This document shows, piece by piece, positions 41,354 to 50,036 of a stretch of 64,000 nt of DNA (position 1 is its first letter; each line of letters starts with the position of its first letter). Source of the DNA: Anaerolineae bacterium (GTDB lineage Bacteria > Chloroflexota > Anaerolineae > Aggregatilineales > Phototrophicaceae); NCBI GenBank assembly GCA_022843385.1, contig JALHNT010000030.1:29209-93208 (forward strand), read 5' to 3'. The position numbers were made by a program, and so were the translations under genes. The notes under the pieces are model-generated. The model was not told where the DNA came from and did no database searches. It saw only the letters and a program-made list of their open reading frames with translations.

Positions 41354-42319
41354 TTGTCTGAAAACAAATTGATGGCGATGGGGCGAACTAACCTCCGTAA
41401 AGCCCTTATCCGCGCTGACTCGTCGCTCCAGGAAGCCATCATCCGATTCCTGGAAGAAGATCCCAAGACCTTCAGCAGCGGCTACGCCAAAGAGATCATC
41501 TGGAAGTACATCAAGCGCTATCCATTAACCATCAATGATGTTACGCGGCTTGAACAGGCTGCGTTGGAGTACCTGAAACGCCCGATGTCGCGTGAGTTCA
41601 AGCTCATGTCTCAGACGATGGCACGAATCGCAAGCCGAGATTTTTGGACAGCAGTTAAGGCTGAATTGAATTCTGACACCCCCTGGACGCAAATCAACGC
41701 ATATTGCCTGTTTGCTTATTCCGAAGGCATCCAGTCGGGAGAGAGCCTACGTCTTGAATTAAATCGCATCAAGATCACCTACTATTGGACACCGAGAGAA
41801 TTGCCTCACGATGTTTTCAGTGTGGATGATCTATTGGAAAAGGTGAAATTAGCCGAGAACTGGCCGGGTGGTCAGATTGTTTACCAGGCCGCGAACCCGA
41901 TTCATTTACCGATCCTATACTACTACTCAGCCCGCGATCTCGAATTTGCCAAGCTGGCTGTTAAAGAGGGAAACAAAGGACGTATTTTGGAGAAATTGAA
42001 GTTGATACTTGGTAAAGGCACAATGAATATCTTTACAGTGGGCGCATGGGTCTACGCGATTTATCTTTTGAATCAGATCGATGATGAAGGAGCTGTTCCC
42101 ATCCTGATCAGGTTTCTGGAAGACAAGATTGATTACAAATTCGGTGGGCCAACGAAGAGCTTGCTCGAAAGCACTTCCCTCAAAGTGTTGCGGAAATACT
42201 ATACCGTTGAGGCTCAACAGGCTTTGAAGAAACGCAGCGCCGCGGAACGCCGGTACAGCGAGTATTACCGAGACCGGAGTCTTGGCTGGAGTTTCAGTTA
42301 TCCATCAATCGACGACTGA
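41354..42319 (+). CDS. Helical hypothetical protein
   Basis: 321 residues from TTG 41354 (GAGGTGG upstream; ATG 41372 is the alternative). It is all-helical with regular spacing of hydrophobic residues, resembling HEAT/ARM-type repeats, for example LISRPMSREFKLM-like segments and a later WVYAIYLLNQIDDEGAVPIL, FLEDKIDYKFGGP. I do not recognise the family. It precedes the small antitoxin-like gene at 42414 on the same strand, and a true HEAT protein is at 43780. Confidence 0.6.
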   Translation: MSENKLMAMGRTNLRKALIRADSSLQEAIIRFLEEDPKTFSSGYAKEIIWKYIKRYPLTINDVTRLEQAALEYLKRPMSREFKLMSQTMARIASRDFWTAVKAELNSDTPWTQINAYCLFAYSEGIQSGESLRLELNRIKITYYWTPRELPHDVFSVDDLLEKVKLAENWPGGQIVYQAANPIHLPILYYYSARDLEFAKLAVKEGNKGRILEKLKLILGKGTMNIFTVGAWVYAIYLLNQIDDEGAVPILIRFLEDKIDYKFGGPTKSLLESTSLKVLRKYYTVEAQQALKKRSAAERRYSEYYRDRSLGWSFSYPSIDD

Positions 42320-42413
42320 TTGAGGCCAAACACAGAATTCGCCCTACCCTCGCGGGATGTCGCGGAAGAAACGGTGGGCGTATAATAACAAGGGATAATG
42401 CGAGGAAATCCAT

Positions 42414-42728
42414 ATGACCACCCTCTCCCTGCAACAAATCATGACACAGGCGATGCAGTTATCGCCTCCCGAGCAAGCCCTGCTGATGGAACGACTGGCG
42501 GCGGCCCTGCGTCAACGCCTGTCAGAATCATCCAACGCATCGGACATCCCTGAATGGACAGATGCCGAGCGGATGCAGATGCTCCTGCCCGAACCATTGC
42601 CACCAGCCGAGGTTGTGGCACGAGGATTGACCGGCACATGGACGAACGTAGCGGATGGGGCAGAATGGGTCAATGAACAAAAACGCCAACGAGAGATAAA
42701 GCGCCAATGGAAATTCCAGCAGCCTTAG
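42414..42728 (+). CDS. Antitoxin-like partner of the PIN-domain gene
   Basis: 104 residues with GAGGAA upstream. N-terminal helix SLQQIMTQAMQLSPPEQALLMERL resembles small addiction-module antitoxins. The gene overlaps the PIN-domain gene downstream by 22 bases, the usual order for VapBC-type modules (antitoxin first). Sequence TATAATAACAAGGGATAATG upstream contains candidate -10 elements. Confidence 0.68.
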   Translation: MTTLSLQQIMTQAMQLSPPEQALLMERLAAALRQRLSESSNASDIPEWTDAERMQMLLPEPLPPAEVVARGLTGTWTNVADGAEWVNEQKRQREIKRQWKFQQP

Positions 42729-43090
42729 TGGATACAGCCATCATCGTTGATTTGCTACGCGGATATCTGCCAGCGCAGAACTGGTATCTCGCTCAATCAG
42801 GTCTCGGTATATGTCGAGCGATTTGGATGGAAACGCTGGAAGGCGCAGCCAACAAGCGGGATCAGGAACACGCAATCAAATTGCTCCGCACATTCATCAC
42901 TATTCCCCAATCAGACGAAGACATGCAGTGGGCAATTGATCGGATGGCGCAGTTCAAACTTAGCCATAATGTCGATGCATTCGATTGTCTGATCGCTGCC
43001 GCCGCGAGCCGCAACCGGCTCATTCTGTATACCCGTAACATCAAGCACTTTCAACCGCTGCTTGGCCCATTGGCTGTCATTCCGTATTGA
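42707..43090 (+). CDS. PIN-domain toxin (VapC-type)
   Basis: 127 residues. PIN ribonuclease features: ALVDTAIIVDLLRGYLP (first acidic residue of the metal site), an acidic residue in WMETLEGAAN, and VDAFDCLIAAAAS with the later acidic pair, ending TRNIKHFQPLLG. VapC toxins cut tRNA or mRNA; the target here is unknown. The 22-base overlap with the antitoxin-like gene implies co-expression. Confidence 0.82.
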   Translation: MEIPAALVDTAIIVDLLRGYLPAQNWYLAQSGLGICRAIWMETLEGAANKRDQEHAIKLLRTFITIPQSDEDMQWAIDRMAQFKLSHNVDAFDCLIAAAASRNRLILYTRNIKHFQPLLGPLAVIPY

Positions 43091-43109
43091 TAGGTGTATG
43101 TGATTGCGG

Positions 43110-43364
43110 ATGATTACCCGACAAACAGTGAGTGACAAAATTCTGAGCTATCTCAACAATCAGATTAATCTGGCGCAGTTGGTTGAATGGGCTGAGATGT
43201 GTATGGTTGAGGGCGGCTTTGACCCGGAAGCTGATATTGACCTGCTGGTGGATGTCGTCATGTATTTGGCCGGTGCCGATACGGATTTGTTCCCGCTGAC
43301 GTGGGACATCTGCCAAGACTTCATGACGCGCCTGGGAACACCCATTCGGGTTGTGCCGATGTAG
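43110..43364 (+). CDS. Small hypothetical protein
   Basis: 84 residues from ATG 43110 (TTG 43104 possible). Helical: ITRQTVSDKILSYLNNQINL, LVEWAEMCMVEGGF, IDLLVDVVMYLAGADTDLFP, then TWDICQDFMTRLGTPIRVVP. This pattern occurs in small proteins of unknown function in Cyanobacteria and Chloroflexota. It follows the PIN gene by 19 bases and could be part of that unit. Confidence 0.65.
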   Translation: MITRQTVSDKILSYLNNQINLAQLVEWAEMCMVEGGFDPEADIDLLVDVVMYLAGADTDLFPLTWDICQDFMTRLGTPIRVVPM

Positions 43365-43418
43365 TCCTGGACTATCGCTATAATGAGGTTATCGGATCAA
43401 GATGAAGGGACGATTTCG

Positions 43419-43823
43419 ATGATGACCGTTGAAGCCTTGATGCAGGAAACCGCTCAACTCAGCACACTCGACAAACTTTGCCTCTTCCGCGCGCTCTATG
43501 GACAGTTGGAGCAGGATGGCATGAAAGTCATCCAGGTCGAATCGGACTGGGATGTGGTTGATCGGCTGCCCCACCAGCGTGAACCGCAGATCAACGAGTT
43601 GCCCAGTCAGGCGAGGGTTGATCTTGATCCAGCAGCGACCTCCTCCCTACGTGAAGTTCTGGAACAAGCCGGGTTGACCGTCATCGAGATGGAAACCCAA
43701 CTGAATACTGAGCGCCCGCATATTCCGCCGGAAACCACGCTGGAGACCAATGGGCTTAATGCACACACAGAGGTAATCGATGTTCAACCATCTGCGAGAC
43801 TACCTGAAAACTGGCAACCCTAA
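43419..43823 (+). CDS. Hypothetical protein with antitoxin-like N terminus
   Basis: 134 residues from ATG 43419 (AAGGGA upstream; next codon also ATG). The N-terminal segment TVEALMQETAQLSTLDKLCL resembles the antitoxin-like proteins at 6178 and 42414. The rest is low-complexity and acidic, with segments EVLEQAGLTVIEMETQ and SARLPENWQP. Its 3' end overlaps the HEAT-repeat gene start by 44 bases. Function unknown. Confidence 0.55.
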   Translation: MMTVEALMQETAQLSTLDKLCLFRALYGQLEQDGMKVIQVESDWDVVDRLPHQREPQINELPSQARVDLDPAATSSLREVLEQAGLTVIEMETQLNTERPHIPPETTLETNGLNAHTEVIDVQPSARLPENWQP

Positions 43824-44766
43824 TCTCTATGACTCAGCTACCATGGAACTTCTGAAGATGGAAGAATCCCGCGCTGTAGAGAGTCTGTGTGATGCATTGA
43901 ACGACCCAACCGTTTGGGTTAAGGAGCGCGCTGCCGGGCTGTTGGCTGCTATGGGCGGGGCAGGGGTTGAACATCTGCTTGTGATGATCCGCGCTGACGA
44001 TGCGAATGAGCGTGGGCTAGCTGCTTTTGTTTTGGGACGTGCTGAAGAAGATCGCGTTGTAGACGCACTTATAGTCGCGCTAAACGACTCTGATTCTTTT
44101 GTCCGCGCCGCTTCAGCCGTCAGCCTTGCGATGATAGGCGATACACGCGCGATTTTTCCCTTAATTGGAAGTCTGACTGACAATGACGCCGATGTTCGCA
44201 GTCAGGTCGCGGCTGCTCTGGGCCGTATGCGAAATTCCGCTGCGGTCGAACCATTGCTTGAGGCGTTGAAGGACGGGGACTGGCAAGTACAGCGCAATGC
44301 TGCTATTGCTCTGGGTTGGATTGGTGACAAGCGGGCATTCACTCCACTATTGGAATTGGCCTTCGATGGCCCGGAGATGCTGCGGTCGCATTGTCAGGAT
44401 GCGCTGGGCAGATTAGCCATTGTGGCCGGAATTGAGCCAGTTATGCTAAAACTGAAAGACCAAGACCCATTTGTTCGTAGTCGGGCGGTAGGTTTGTTAG
44501 GTCATCTGCATGACCCGCGTGCAATCGACTCGCTCAGGGATGCGCTTGAAGACAATACTTCCCGTGTTCGTTGGAAAGCCGCTGAAGCCCTGGCACAATG
44601 GGATCAAGCGTGTTCCGTCAAAACGCTGACCAGCTTGTTGAACGATCCTGATAAGGAAGTCCGACGCGGAGCAGGCAAGCAATTGCGACGCATCAAGACG
44701 CCAGAAGCCATTGCCGCGTTGAATGAATGGCGCGCAGGTCAAAATGATAGAGGAACACCCCAATGA
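43780..44766 (+). CDS. HEAT-repeat protein (PBS-lyase-type repeats)
   Basis: 328 residues made almost wholly of HEAT-like repeats of about 31 residues, e.g. ALNDPTVWVKERAAGLLAAM, ALNDSDSFVRAASAVSLAMI, LTDNDADVRSQVAAALGRM, ALKDGDWQVQRNAAIALGWI, ALEDNTSRVRWKAAEALAQW. Such right-handed solenoids bind other proteins; the phycobilisome-lyase members are one subgroup, but no phycobilin gene is near. It overlaps the upstream gene and shares a 4-base overlap with the Uma2 gene downstream. Confidence 0.9.
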   Translation: MFNHLRDYLKTGNPNLYDSATMELLKMEESRAVESLCDALNDPTVWVKERAAGLLAAMGGAGVEHLLVMIRADDANERGLAAFVLGRAEEDRVVDALIVALNDSDSFVRAASAVSLAMIGDTRAIFPLIGSLTDNDADVRSQVAAALGRMRNSAAVEPLLEALKDGDWQVQRNAAIALGWIGDKRAFTPLLELAFDGPEMLRSHCQDALGRLAIVAGIEPVMLKLKDQDPFVRSRAVGLLGHLHDPRAIDSLRDALEDNTSRVRWKAAEALAQWDQACSVKTLTSLLNDPDKEVRRGAGKQLRRIKTPEAIAALNEWRAGQNDRGTPQ

Positions 44767-45347
44767 TCCCACAAACCCGCATCGGGATGCCGCTGGACGA
44801 ATTCCTCAGCGAGCAATCCCGCCAGCCGTTTGAACTGGTGAATGGTGAAAGGATCGCGCAATTGCCCAACGTTTTTGGACACGCCGAAGTCATCCAACTG
44901 TTGTTCCTGTTGCTGTTTCAATGGACGCAGACCCATAGGACCGGGCGGGTATTCAGCGAGACCACTTTCATTCTGTCGGATCGTCAGAATCCCGACTGGG
45001 TGACGGGTTCGCGCATACCTGACCTGATGGTCTACGCCGGGGATCGCATTGACGAATACAAGGCACACACGCCGGATTACCGGGAGAAGCCGCTGGCGCT
45101 GGTGCCAGACCTGGTGATTGAGGGGGTTTCGCCAAGTGATAAGGTCGGCGATCTGGACGACAAAATTGATGCCTATCTGAGCGACGGCGTCCGCCTGATC
45201 TGGGTGTTGAAGCCACAGCGGGGCAGGGCGGTGGTGTATGCCCCGGATATGGAACAACCGCTGCATCTGAGCGGCGACGCCGTGTTGGACGCCAGTGAGG
45301 TGCTGCCGGGCTTTCAGGTGCGGCTGACTGATATTTTCGGGGAGTGA
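44763..45347 (+). CDS. Uma2-family putative endonuclease
   Basis: 194 residues, start overlapping the HEAT gene by 4 bases (ATGA), so translation is coupled. Core: GSRIPDLMVYAGDRI with an Asp, LALVPDLVIEGVSPSDKVGDLDDKI with the E...S core, then YLSDGVRLIWVLKPQRGRAVV. Role unknown in this family. Confidence 0.88.
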   Translation: MIPQTRIGMPLDEFLSEQSRQPFELVNGERIAQLPNVFGHAEVIQLLFLLLFQWTQTHRTGRVFSETTFILSDRQNPDWVTGSRIPDLMVYAGDRIDEYKAHTPDYREKPLALVPDLVIEGVSPSDKVGDLDDKIDAYLSDGVRLIWVLKPQRGRAVVYAPDMEQPLHLSGDAVLDASEVLPGFQVRLTDIFGE

Positions 45348-45572
45348 AGGTCTGCCGTAGCTGACTGTGTTCAGCCTGCTGGCGAAAAACTCTCATCGGC
45401 TCGAATTGCGCTCCCTCAACCCTAAATTTTGCCAACCGTTCTCTAACCCTCCACCGACAACCTTAACCTCCACGCTCCCCTAAAACGGTTAACGCTGACT
45501 CGCCTTAAGTCGTACCAAAAAGTTTACCAAAAGTTCACCCGTAACGGCGGGAATGGACGTATGCTGAGGGCA

Positions 45573-45628
45573 AGAAGTCGTTCGATAGTCGGTAGTCGAT
45601 AGTCGATAGTCAATAGTCAATAGAGGAA
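45573..45628. repeat. Heptanucleotide array
   Basis: Eight heptamers in register: AGAAGTC, GTTCGAT, AGTCGGT, AGTCGAT, AGTCGAT, AGTCAAT, AGTCAAT, AGAGGAA. Confidence 0.75.
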
Positions 45629-45740
45629 AAGCTCATGCCTCGTTGCGTGTCACTCGTTACGAACCGAGCGCTAAATGTCACAAGATGTAGTTCTGACTTT
45701 GACGACTTTGACGACTTTTCGCAACCATCTGCGAAAGCCT

Positions 45741-45775
45741 CGTCACTCGTCACTCGTTACTCGTTACTTTGCACT
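45741..45775. repeat. Heptanucleotide array
   Basis: CGTCACT, CGTCACT, CGTTACT, CGTTACT, TTGCACT in register. A shorter partial array of the same kind (CGTTGCG, TGTCACT, CGTTACG) lies at about 45639-45661. Confidence 0.75.
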
Positions 45776-45970
45776 TGTTTGGGACTGCCACTGCCGCCGC
45801 CGCCACAGGGCAGTCGATCGTCAATAGATTGAGGTTTGCTCGATGATTTGCTCTCTGTGTCCTCTGCGACTCTATGGTCAGTTTTTCTTCTTTGCTGGCG
45901 GATGGCGGCGGATCGCTCCCGTCCTATCGCCACCGCAAATCCGATCCGCCGGCGGCAAAGGAGTCGAGGA

Positions 45971-46071
45971 GTTGAAAGTGCCAAGTGCCAAGTTCAAAGT
46001 GAAAAACTCCGCTTTCTCTCTGTGCCTGCTCTGAAAGTTGAAAGTGCTGAGTGCTAAGTTGAAAGTAAAAG
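45971..46071. repeat. Paired heptanucleotide arrays
   Basis: GTTGAAA, GTGCCAA, GTGCCAA, GTTCAAA, GTGAAAA at 45971-46005 and GTTGAAA, GTGCTGA, GTGCTAA, GTTGAAA, GTAAAAG at 46037-46071. Both are followed by GACTCCG or ACTCCGC, so the two look like variant copies of a larger unit. Confidence 0.7.
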
Positions 46072-46268
46072 ACTCCGATTCTTGTCGATCCTGGTGCCTT
46101 GGCAGTGAAATCTTGGGGCAAAATGAAACTGGTCAATCGCTCGCAGCAGGGTTGTGCCTGGATTGTTGGAGTTGGCGGGCGACGGCCAGCAATTGGGTCT
46201 AGTGCTCGAGAGTCAAATGATCGAGCGCTTCCAGAATTTGCACGCGGACTGAATCCATTGCTACCCCC

Positions 46269-46664
46269 TCACGACGCGCATTCTTCGGCCAGGGCATAAC
46301 GGACGCGGGCAGCTTCAACTGCTTCGATGTGCGTTTCGGCCCACTCCTTGAGTGCTTGCGCCAGCGGTAGCAGCGACTCGCCCAGCGGGGTCAGCGAATA
46401 CTCAACCGTCGGTGGCACCGAAGCAAACACCTGTCGTTGAATCAGGCCGTTAGCTTCCAGATCGCGCAGCGTCTGCGTCAGCATCTTCTTCGAGACGCCC
46501 TCAATCATCCGCTGTAACTCGCCGTAGCGCTTGGTGCCTTTGAACAAGGCATAGATGACGAGCACGGTCCACTTGTCAGCGATGAGCGCCAGCGCCCGGC
46601 GCGAGGGACAATTCTGATTAAGTACATTATAGGTAACGGGCGGGAAGTCGATGGTATCGGTCAT
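46269..46664 (-). CDS. HxlR-family winged-helix regulator
   Basis: 131 residues from ATG 46664 (GGAGCG upstream). HxlR pattern: NCPSRRALALIADKWTVLVI, LFKGTKRYGELQRMIEGVSK, KMLTQTLRDLEANGLIQR and the wing VPPTVEYSLTPLGESLLP. HxlR proteins often sense electrophiles or redox signals through the conserved N-terminal cysteine, which is present here (NCPS). It is divergent from the metallo-beta-lactamase-fold gene and probably controls it. Confidence 0.9.
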   Translation of the reverse strand: MTDTIDFPPVTYNVLNQNCPSRRALALIADKWTVLVIYALFKGTKRYGELQRMIEGVSKKMLTQTLRDLEANGLIQRQVFASVPPTVEYSLTPLGESLLPLAQALKEWAETHIEAVEAARVRYALAEECAS

Positions 46665-46712
46665 GGTCGCTCCACAGGAACTTTTGGGTGCCCAGCGCAC
46701 AAAATAGTGCCT

Positions 46713-46729
46713 ACTTCCGTTATGGAAGT
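46713..46729. promoter_or_regulatory. Probable HxlR operator
   Basis: ACTTCC-GTTAT-GGAAGT, a perfect 6-bp inverted repeat in the divergent intergenic region between the HxlR gene and the exported hydrolase gene; TTTCCATAG repeats one arm at 46732. A candidate -10 (CCATTATACGG) for the hydrolase lies at 46758-46768. Confidence 0.55.
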
Positions 46730-46778
46730 GATTTCCATAGAATGAGTTTCGTTAGCCCATTATACGGAGAACGAACCC

Positions 46779-47684
46779 ATGTCTCAACTGACACGACGGA
46801 ACTGGTTAAAGGGGATGGCACTGGCCTGGGCCGGCGCGGCCGGTCTGCTGACTCTACCCGGAATGACACGGCGGACGCTGGCACAGGCCGCTGCTTCTGG
46901 CTCCACGGTCTTCAGCATCCCGCGCGGCAACGTCACATTCCACACCTATGTTGCGCCCGATGCCGGTTTTCTGGTGACTACCCACATCATCGAGACTGAG
47001 ACGAGCCTGGTGCTGGTCGATTCACAGTTCACCCAGTCTCAGGCGCGGGGAGCGCTGGCGCTGGCCGAAAGCACCGGCAAGCCGATCAACCGCGTCATCC
47101 TCAGCCACTCGCATCCCGACCACTGGGGCGGGCTGAATGTCTTCGCCGGTGTGCCAGTGTTCGCCTCGGCGGGGGTGCAGGCAGCGGTCGCGGCCAGCGC
47201 CGAAGGCACCATCGCCAATGTCCGCGCCAACTTCGGCGATGAGTTCACCACAACCGCGCCGGTGATCGAGAACGTAATTGAAGCCGGGAACGAGACCATC
47301 GATGGCGTGGCATTTGAGTTTGCCATCTACAACAATGCCGAAGATGCCGAGCAGGTGGTGGTGAAGCTGCCGGAAGCGGGCGTTATGATCCTGCAAGACC
47401 TGCTTTACAACGATGCCTACTTCTTCCCCGGCCTGAATCGCGTCAACTGGATCAGCATCCTGGAGGAACTGCGGGCGGGTGAGGGGTATGATCTGCTGCT
47501 GGCGGGGCATGGCTTCCCGGCACGCCTCGGCGAACTGACCAACGCCATCCGCTATCTGACCTTCTTCAATGAGGCTCGTGCCACAAGCCAGACGCCGGAT
47601 GAGCTGAACGCCGCGCTGCAAGCCGAATTCCCGGCATATGGTGCCGCCGGCATCCTCGGCTTCACAGGCTTGGCGTTCCAGTAG
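46779..47684 (+). CDS. Tat-exported metallo-beta-lactamase-fold hydrolase
   Basis: 301 residues. The N terminus LTRRNWLKGMALAWAGAAGL is a twin-arginine signal. The metal site motif H-x-H-x-D-H is present in LSHSHPDHWGGLNVF. Other features are VLVDSQFTQSQARGALALAE, VMILQDLLYNDAYFFPGLN and LLLAGHGFPARLGE. Such proteins hydrolyse lactones, esters, phosphodiesters or sulfates; substrate unknown. The divergent HxlR gene suggests induction by a reactive compound. Confidence 0.85.
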   Translation: MSQLTRRNWLKGMALAWAGAAGLLTLPGMTRRTLAQAAASGSTVFSIPRGNVTFHTYVAPDAGFLVTTHIIETETSLVLVDSQFTQSQARGALALAESTGKPINRVILSHSHPDHWGGLNVFAGVPVFASAGVQAAVAASAEGTIANVRANFGDEFTTTAPVIENVIEAGNETIDGVAFEFAIYNNAEDAEQVVVKLPEAGVMILQDLLYNDAYFFPGLNRVNWISILEELRAGEGYDLLLAGHGFPARLGELTNAIRYLTFFNEARATSQTPDELNAALQAEFPAYGAAGILGFTGLAFQ

Positions 47685-47887
47685 TCACTGTTATCTGAAC
47701 ATCCGCTGCCCCCAACCACTCCGGAAATAGGGCGGGAAAGGGGGCAGACAAGCAGCTTGTTTATCAGGGAAAGGCTATCGCCATACGGTTGCTCAATCGA
47801 GTTGGGCAGAGTTACACTCTTGTCACGACAGAAAACCGTTGCGAACAGGACTTTCTGTCCTGTGTTGCGAGGGAGTGATAACTCTCA

Positions 47888-49267
47888 ATGAACCATCCAC
47901 TCATGCTCATCCGTTGGTTGTTCACGTTCTCATGCCTGTTATTCCTGTGCCTGATAGTGCTGAGTCCTGACCCGACGGCAGCGCAGACAGCGATTGTGAG
48001 CCGCTATGCCTATCTCACAGAATCAGCGCCATCCCAACTCCAACTCCATCTCATCAATCCCGCTAACTCAAATGAGCGCATTGCCCCGATCCCGATTACG
48101 CTCACGGCTGGATACAGTCTCCGCGTGGCGAATCCCAGCCCGGATGGACGCTGGCTGGCGGTCTGGTCAGGTAATCTTGCAACCACAACCATGCTGTTGC
48201 AGCTTTATCAGATGAGTACTGGAACATGGCAGACGATCCTTCAGATTCCCACGTATCAATACCGGGACGTTGATGACCTCATTCCCGTCTGGTCGCCCAA
48301 CAGCCAATATCTGGCGTTTATCACAATCGATGGAACGGCTTTCAGCGCTCAACTGTTCATGATAGCATCGCAAACCTTGACCACCGTGCGCGCTGGAACG
48401 GCAGTGGGATCACTCCCGTTCATCTACCCGATTGAGCTGGCCTGGAGCCAACACAGCACCCGGCTCGCCATCGTGGAAAGCAATTGTTACAACCAGTTAT
48501 GCACCAATGATATCCGACCGTTTGCCATTCCCTCCCTTACTGCGTTGGGCGAGATCAGGATTGATGGCACCATCTGTAATCTGAAGTGGTCACCTGACAA
48601 CAGGCGCATCAGTTTCATTCGGGATTGCGACTACAATGCTGCCCTCTATCTTTCAGATATTTTCATCTGGGAAGTGGGGCAACAGCAAGCAGCACGCTTG
48701 ACCCATTTCACCAACCAGCTTGGTGGAACATGGACACAAACATTTGTAACTGCAAGTCTCGATGTACTCTGGTACGATGCTAATCAACTCCTGATTGGAA
48801 TAGCTGCTATGAAGACCGGGAGTTTGGCTAACCTCTACACGGCTGAGACAGCACTTTATCATTCCACAGCGGGTCGTGTTGCTGAACTCTCCGACGAAAT
48901 CGCATATGGTTGGGTGAGAAACCCATTTTTGGATGAAATTACTTATCGATCTCTCGGAGTGACCTCAACCAACGAAAAGGGCTTTGATTTCAGCCCCGGT
49001 TCTATCCGTATTGCGACTTTTGATGGAACGAATTTAGTGGTGACAGCCCAAGTTCCCGGCCCGCGTCCAAATTGGGGAAAGCTGGAACAATCGTTGTATT
49101 GGTCGCCTGATGGCCGTTGGGTAGCCTATTCGCAAGCTAATCCGCCAAGTTACTTCTTTCTCGACAAGATAACCGCGACAACGACACAATTTCTGTTGCC
49201 CGAAAATGGCTATTCACCCCTCGGCTGGGTGTCAGTACAACAAACAACTGCCACTCCCGCAGCCTGA
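47888..49267 (+). CDS. Exported TolB/WD40-like beta-propeller protein
   Basis: 459 residues. N-terminal signal (LMLIRWLFTFSCLLFLCLIV). Repeating WSPD or PNSQ blades, e.g. PSPDGRWLAVWSG, PVWSPNSQYLAFI, KWSPDNRRISFI, YWSPDGRWVAYS. Spacing suggests one propeller of six to seven blades, like TolB. No Tol-Pal genes are near, so a generic binding role is more likely. Third exported propeller in the window. Confidence 0.82.
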   Translation: MNHPLMLIRWLFTFSCLLFLCLIVLSPDPTAAQTAIVSRYAYLTESAPSQLQLHLINPANSNERIAPIPITLTAGYSLRVANPSPDGRWLAVWSGNLATTTMLLQLYQMSTGTWQTILQIPTYQYRDVDDLIPVWSPNSQYLAFITIDGTAFSAQLFMIASQTLTTVRAGTAVGSLPFIYPIELAWSQHSTRLAIVESNCYNQLCTNDIRPFAIPSLTALGEIRIDGTICNLKWSPDNRRISFIRDCDYNAALYLSDIFIWEVGQQQAARLTHFTNQLGGTWTQTFVTASLDVLWYDANQLLIGIAAMKTGSLANLYTAETALYHSTAGRVAELSDEIAYGWVRNPFLDEITYRSLGVTSTNEKGFDFSPGSIRIATFDGTNLVVTAQVPGPRPNWGKLEQSLYWSPDGRWVAYSQANPPSYFFLDKITATTTQFLLPENGYSPLGWVSVQQTTATPAA

Positions 49268-49383
49268 TTTCGATATTCTGAGAATCAATTTGAAACTCGT
49301 TGTCGATTCGCCGCCATCTCGTTCGTAGTGGGGGTAGAACGAGCGTAATTCAACGCTCACAAAACTACGGAGGAGAAATCATC

Positions 49384-49899
49384 ATGCAGAGCGAAGCCGT
49401 TTTTCAGATGCTGTTCCAGGCCGCTCATGAGCAAATGGAAGCCGTGATGACCGATGTCACCGACTCGATTGCCCATGTCGTGCCGCCCGGCGTCGTCAGC
49501 TCGATCGGGGCGCAGTATGTTCATGCCCTCACCAGCGAGGACTTTGTCATCAATGTCGCGCTCAAGGGCGGCGCACCGCTGCTGGCGACCACCTTCGCTG
49601 GCAAGATCGGCTCGGCGGACGTGCCGCAGTTGTTCACCTGGGGGCAGTGGGGGCGGACGGTGAAGGTCGATGTGGCGCAGGCCAAAGCCTATGCCCAGGC
49701 GGTTTATGCCAGCGCCCGCGAATACCTCACCACCCTGACGCCGGCACAGGTGGGTGAGGTGGTGGACCTGACCCAGATGGGGTTGGGGCAGATGCCGCGC
49801 GCCGCACTGCTCAACATCGCGCTCCAGCAGGTTTTGTCACACAGCGGCGAAATCTCGGCGCTCAAGGGGCTGCAAGGGCTGAAGGGTTACGCGCAGTAA
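49384..49899 (+). CDS. DinB-family protein
   Basis: 171 residues from ATG 49384 with GGAGGAG upstream. Helical bundle with the pattern PPGVVSSIGAQYVHALTSED, LKGGAPLLATTFAGKIG, and the C-terminal IALQQVLSHSGEISALKGLQ, which carries the last His of a typical DinB metal site; the first His is in YVHAL. DinB proteins bind divalent metals and include thiol-dependent enzymes. Substrate unknown. Confidence 0.75.
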   Translation: MQSEAVFQMLFQAAHEQMEAVMTDVTDSIAHVVPPGVVSSIGAQYVHALTSEDFVINVALKGGAPLLATTFAGKIGSADVPQLFTWGQWGRTVKVDVAQAKAYAQAVYASAREYLTTLTPAQVGEVVDLTQMGLGQMPRAALLNIALQQVLSHSGEISALKGLQGLKGYAQ

Positions 49900-50036
49900 T
49901 CTGTGGAATGAATCAGTCGTAAAGGCGGGGTGGTTCATCGGCTGCCCCGCCGACGATCACGCTGGTTTGTGAAGTCATAATTGTGCTAGAATCGTACAAT
50001 TCCATACGGCAATTTCGTTATCGGTGGACGATCACC

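Larger units (their letters stand above)
45348..46268. other. Repeat-filled intergenic region
   Basis: 921 bases without a credible gene; small frames in it are low-quality. It holds at least three heptamer arrays, a CTCTGTGTCCTCTGCGACTC element (reverse of the ACAGAG element, 45857), and an inverted pair GGCGGCGGATCG / GATCCGCCGGCGG. Nothing else was recognised in it. Confidence 0.65.

Noticed and set aside
45348..46268. CRISPR array suspected from regularly spaced repeats
   Set aside because: Units are 7 bases with no spacers, no 25-40 bp direct repeats and no cas genes nearby.
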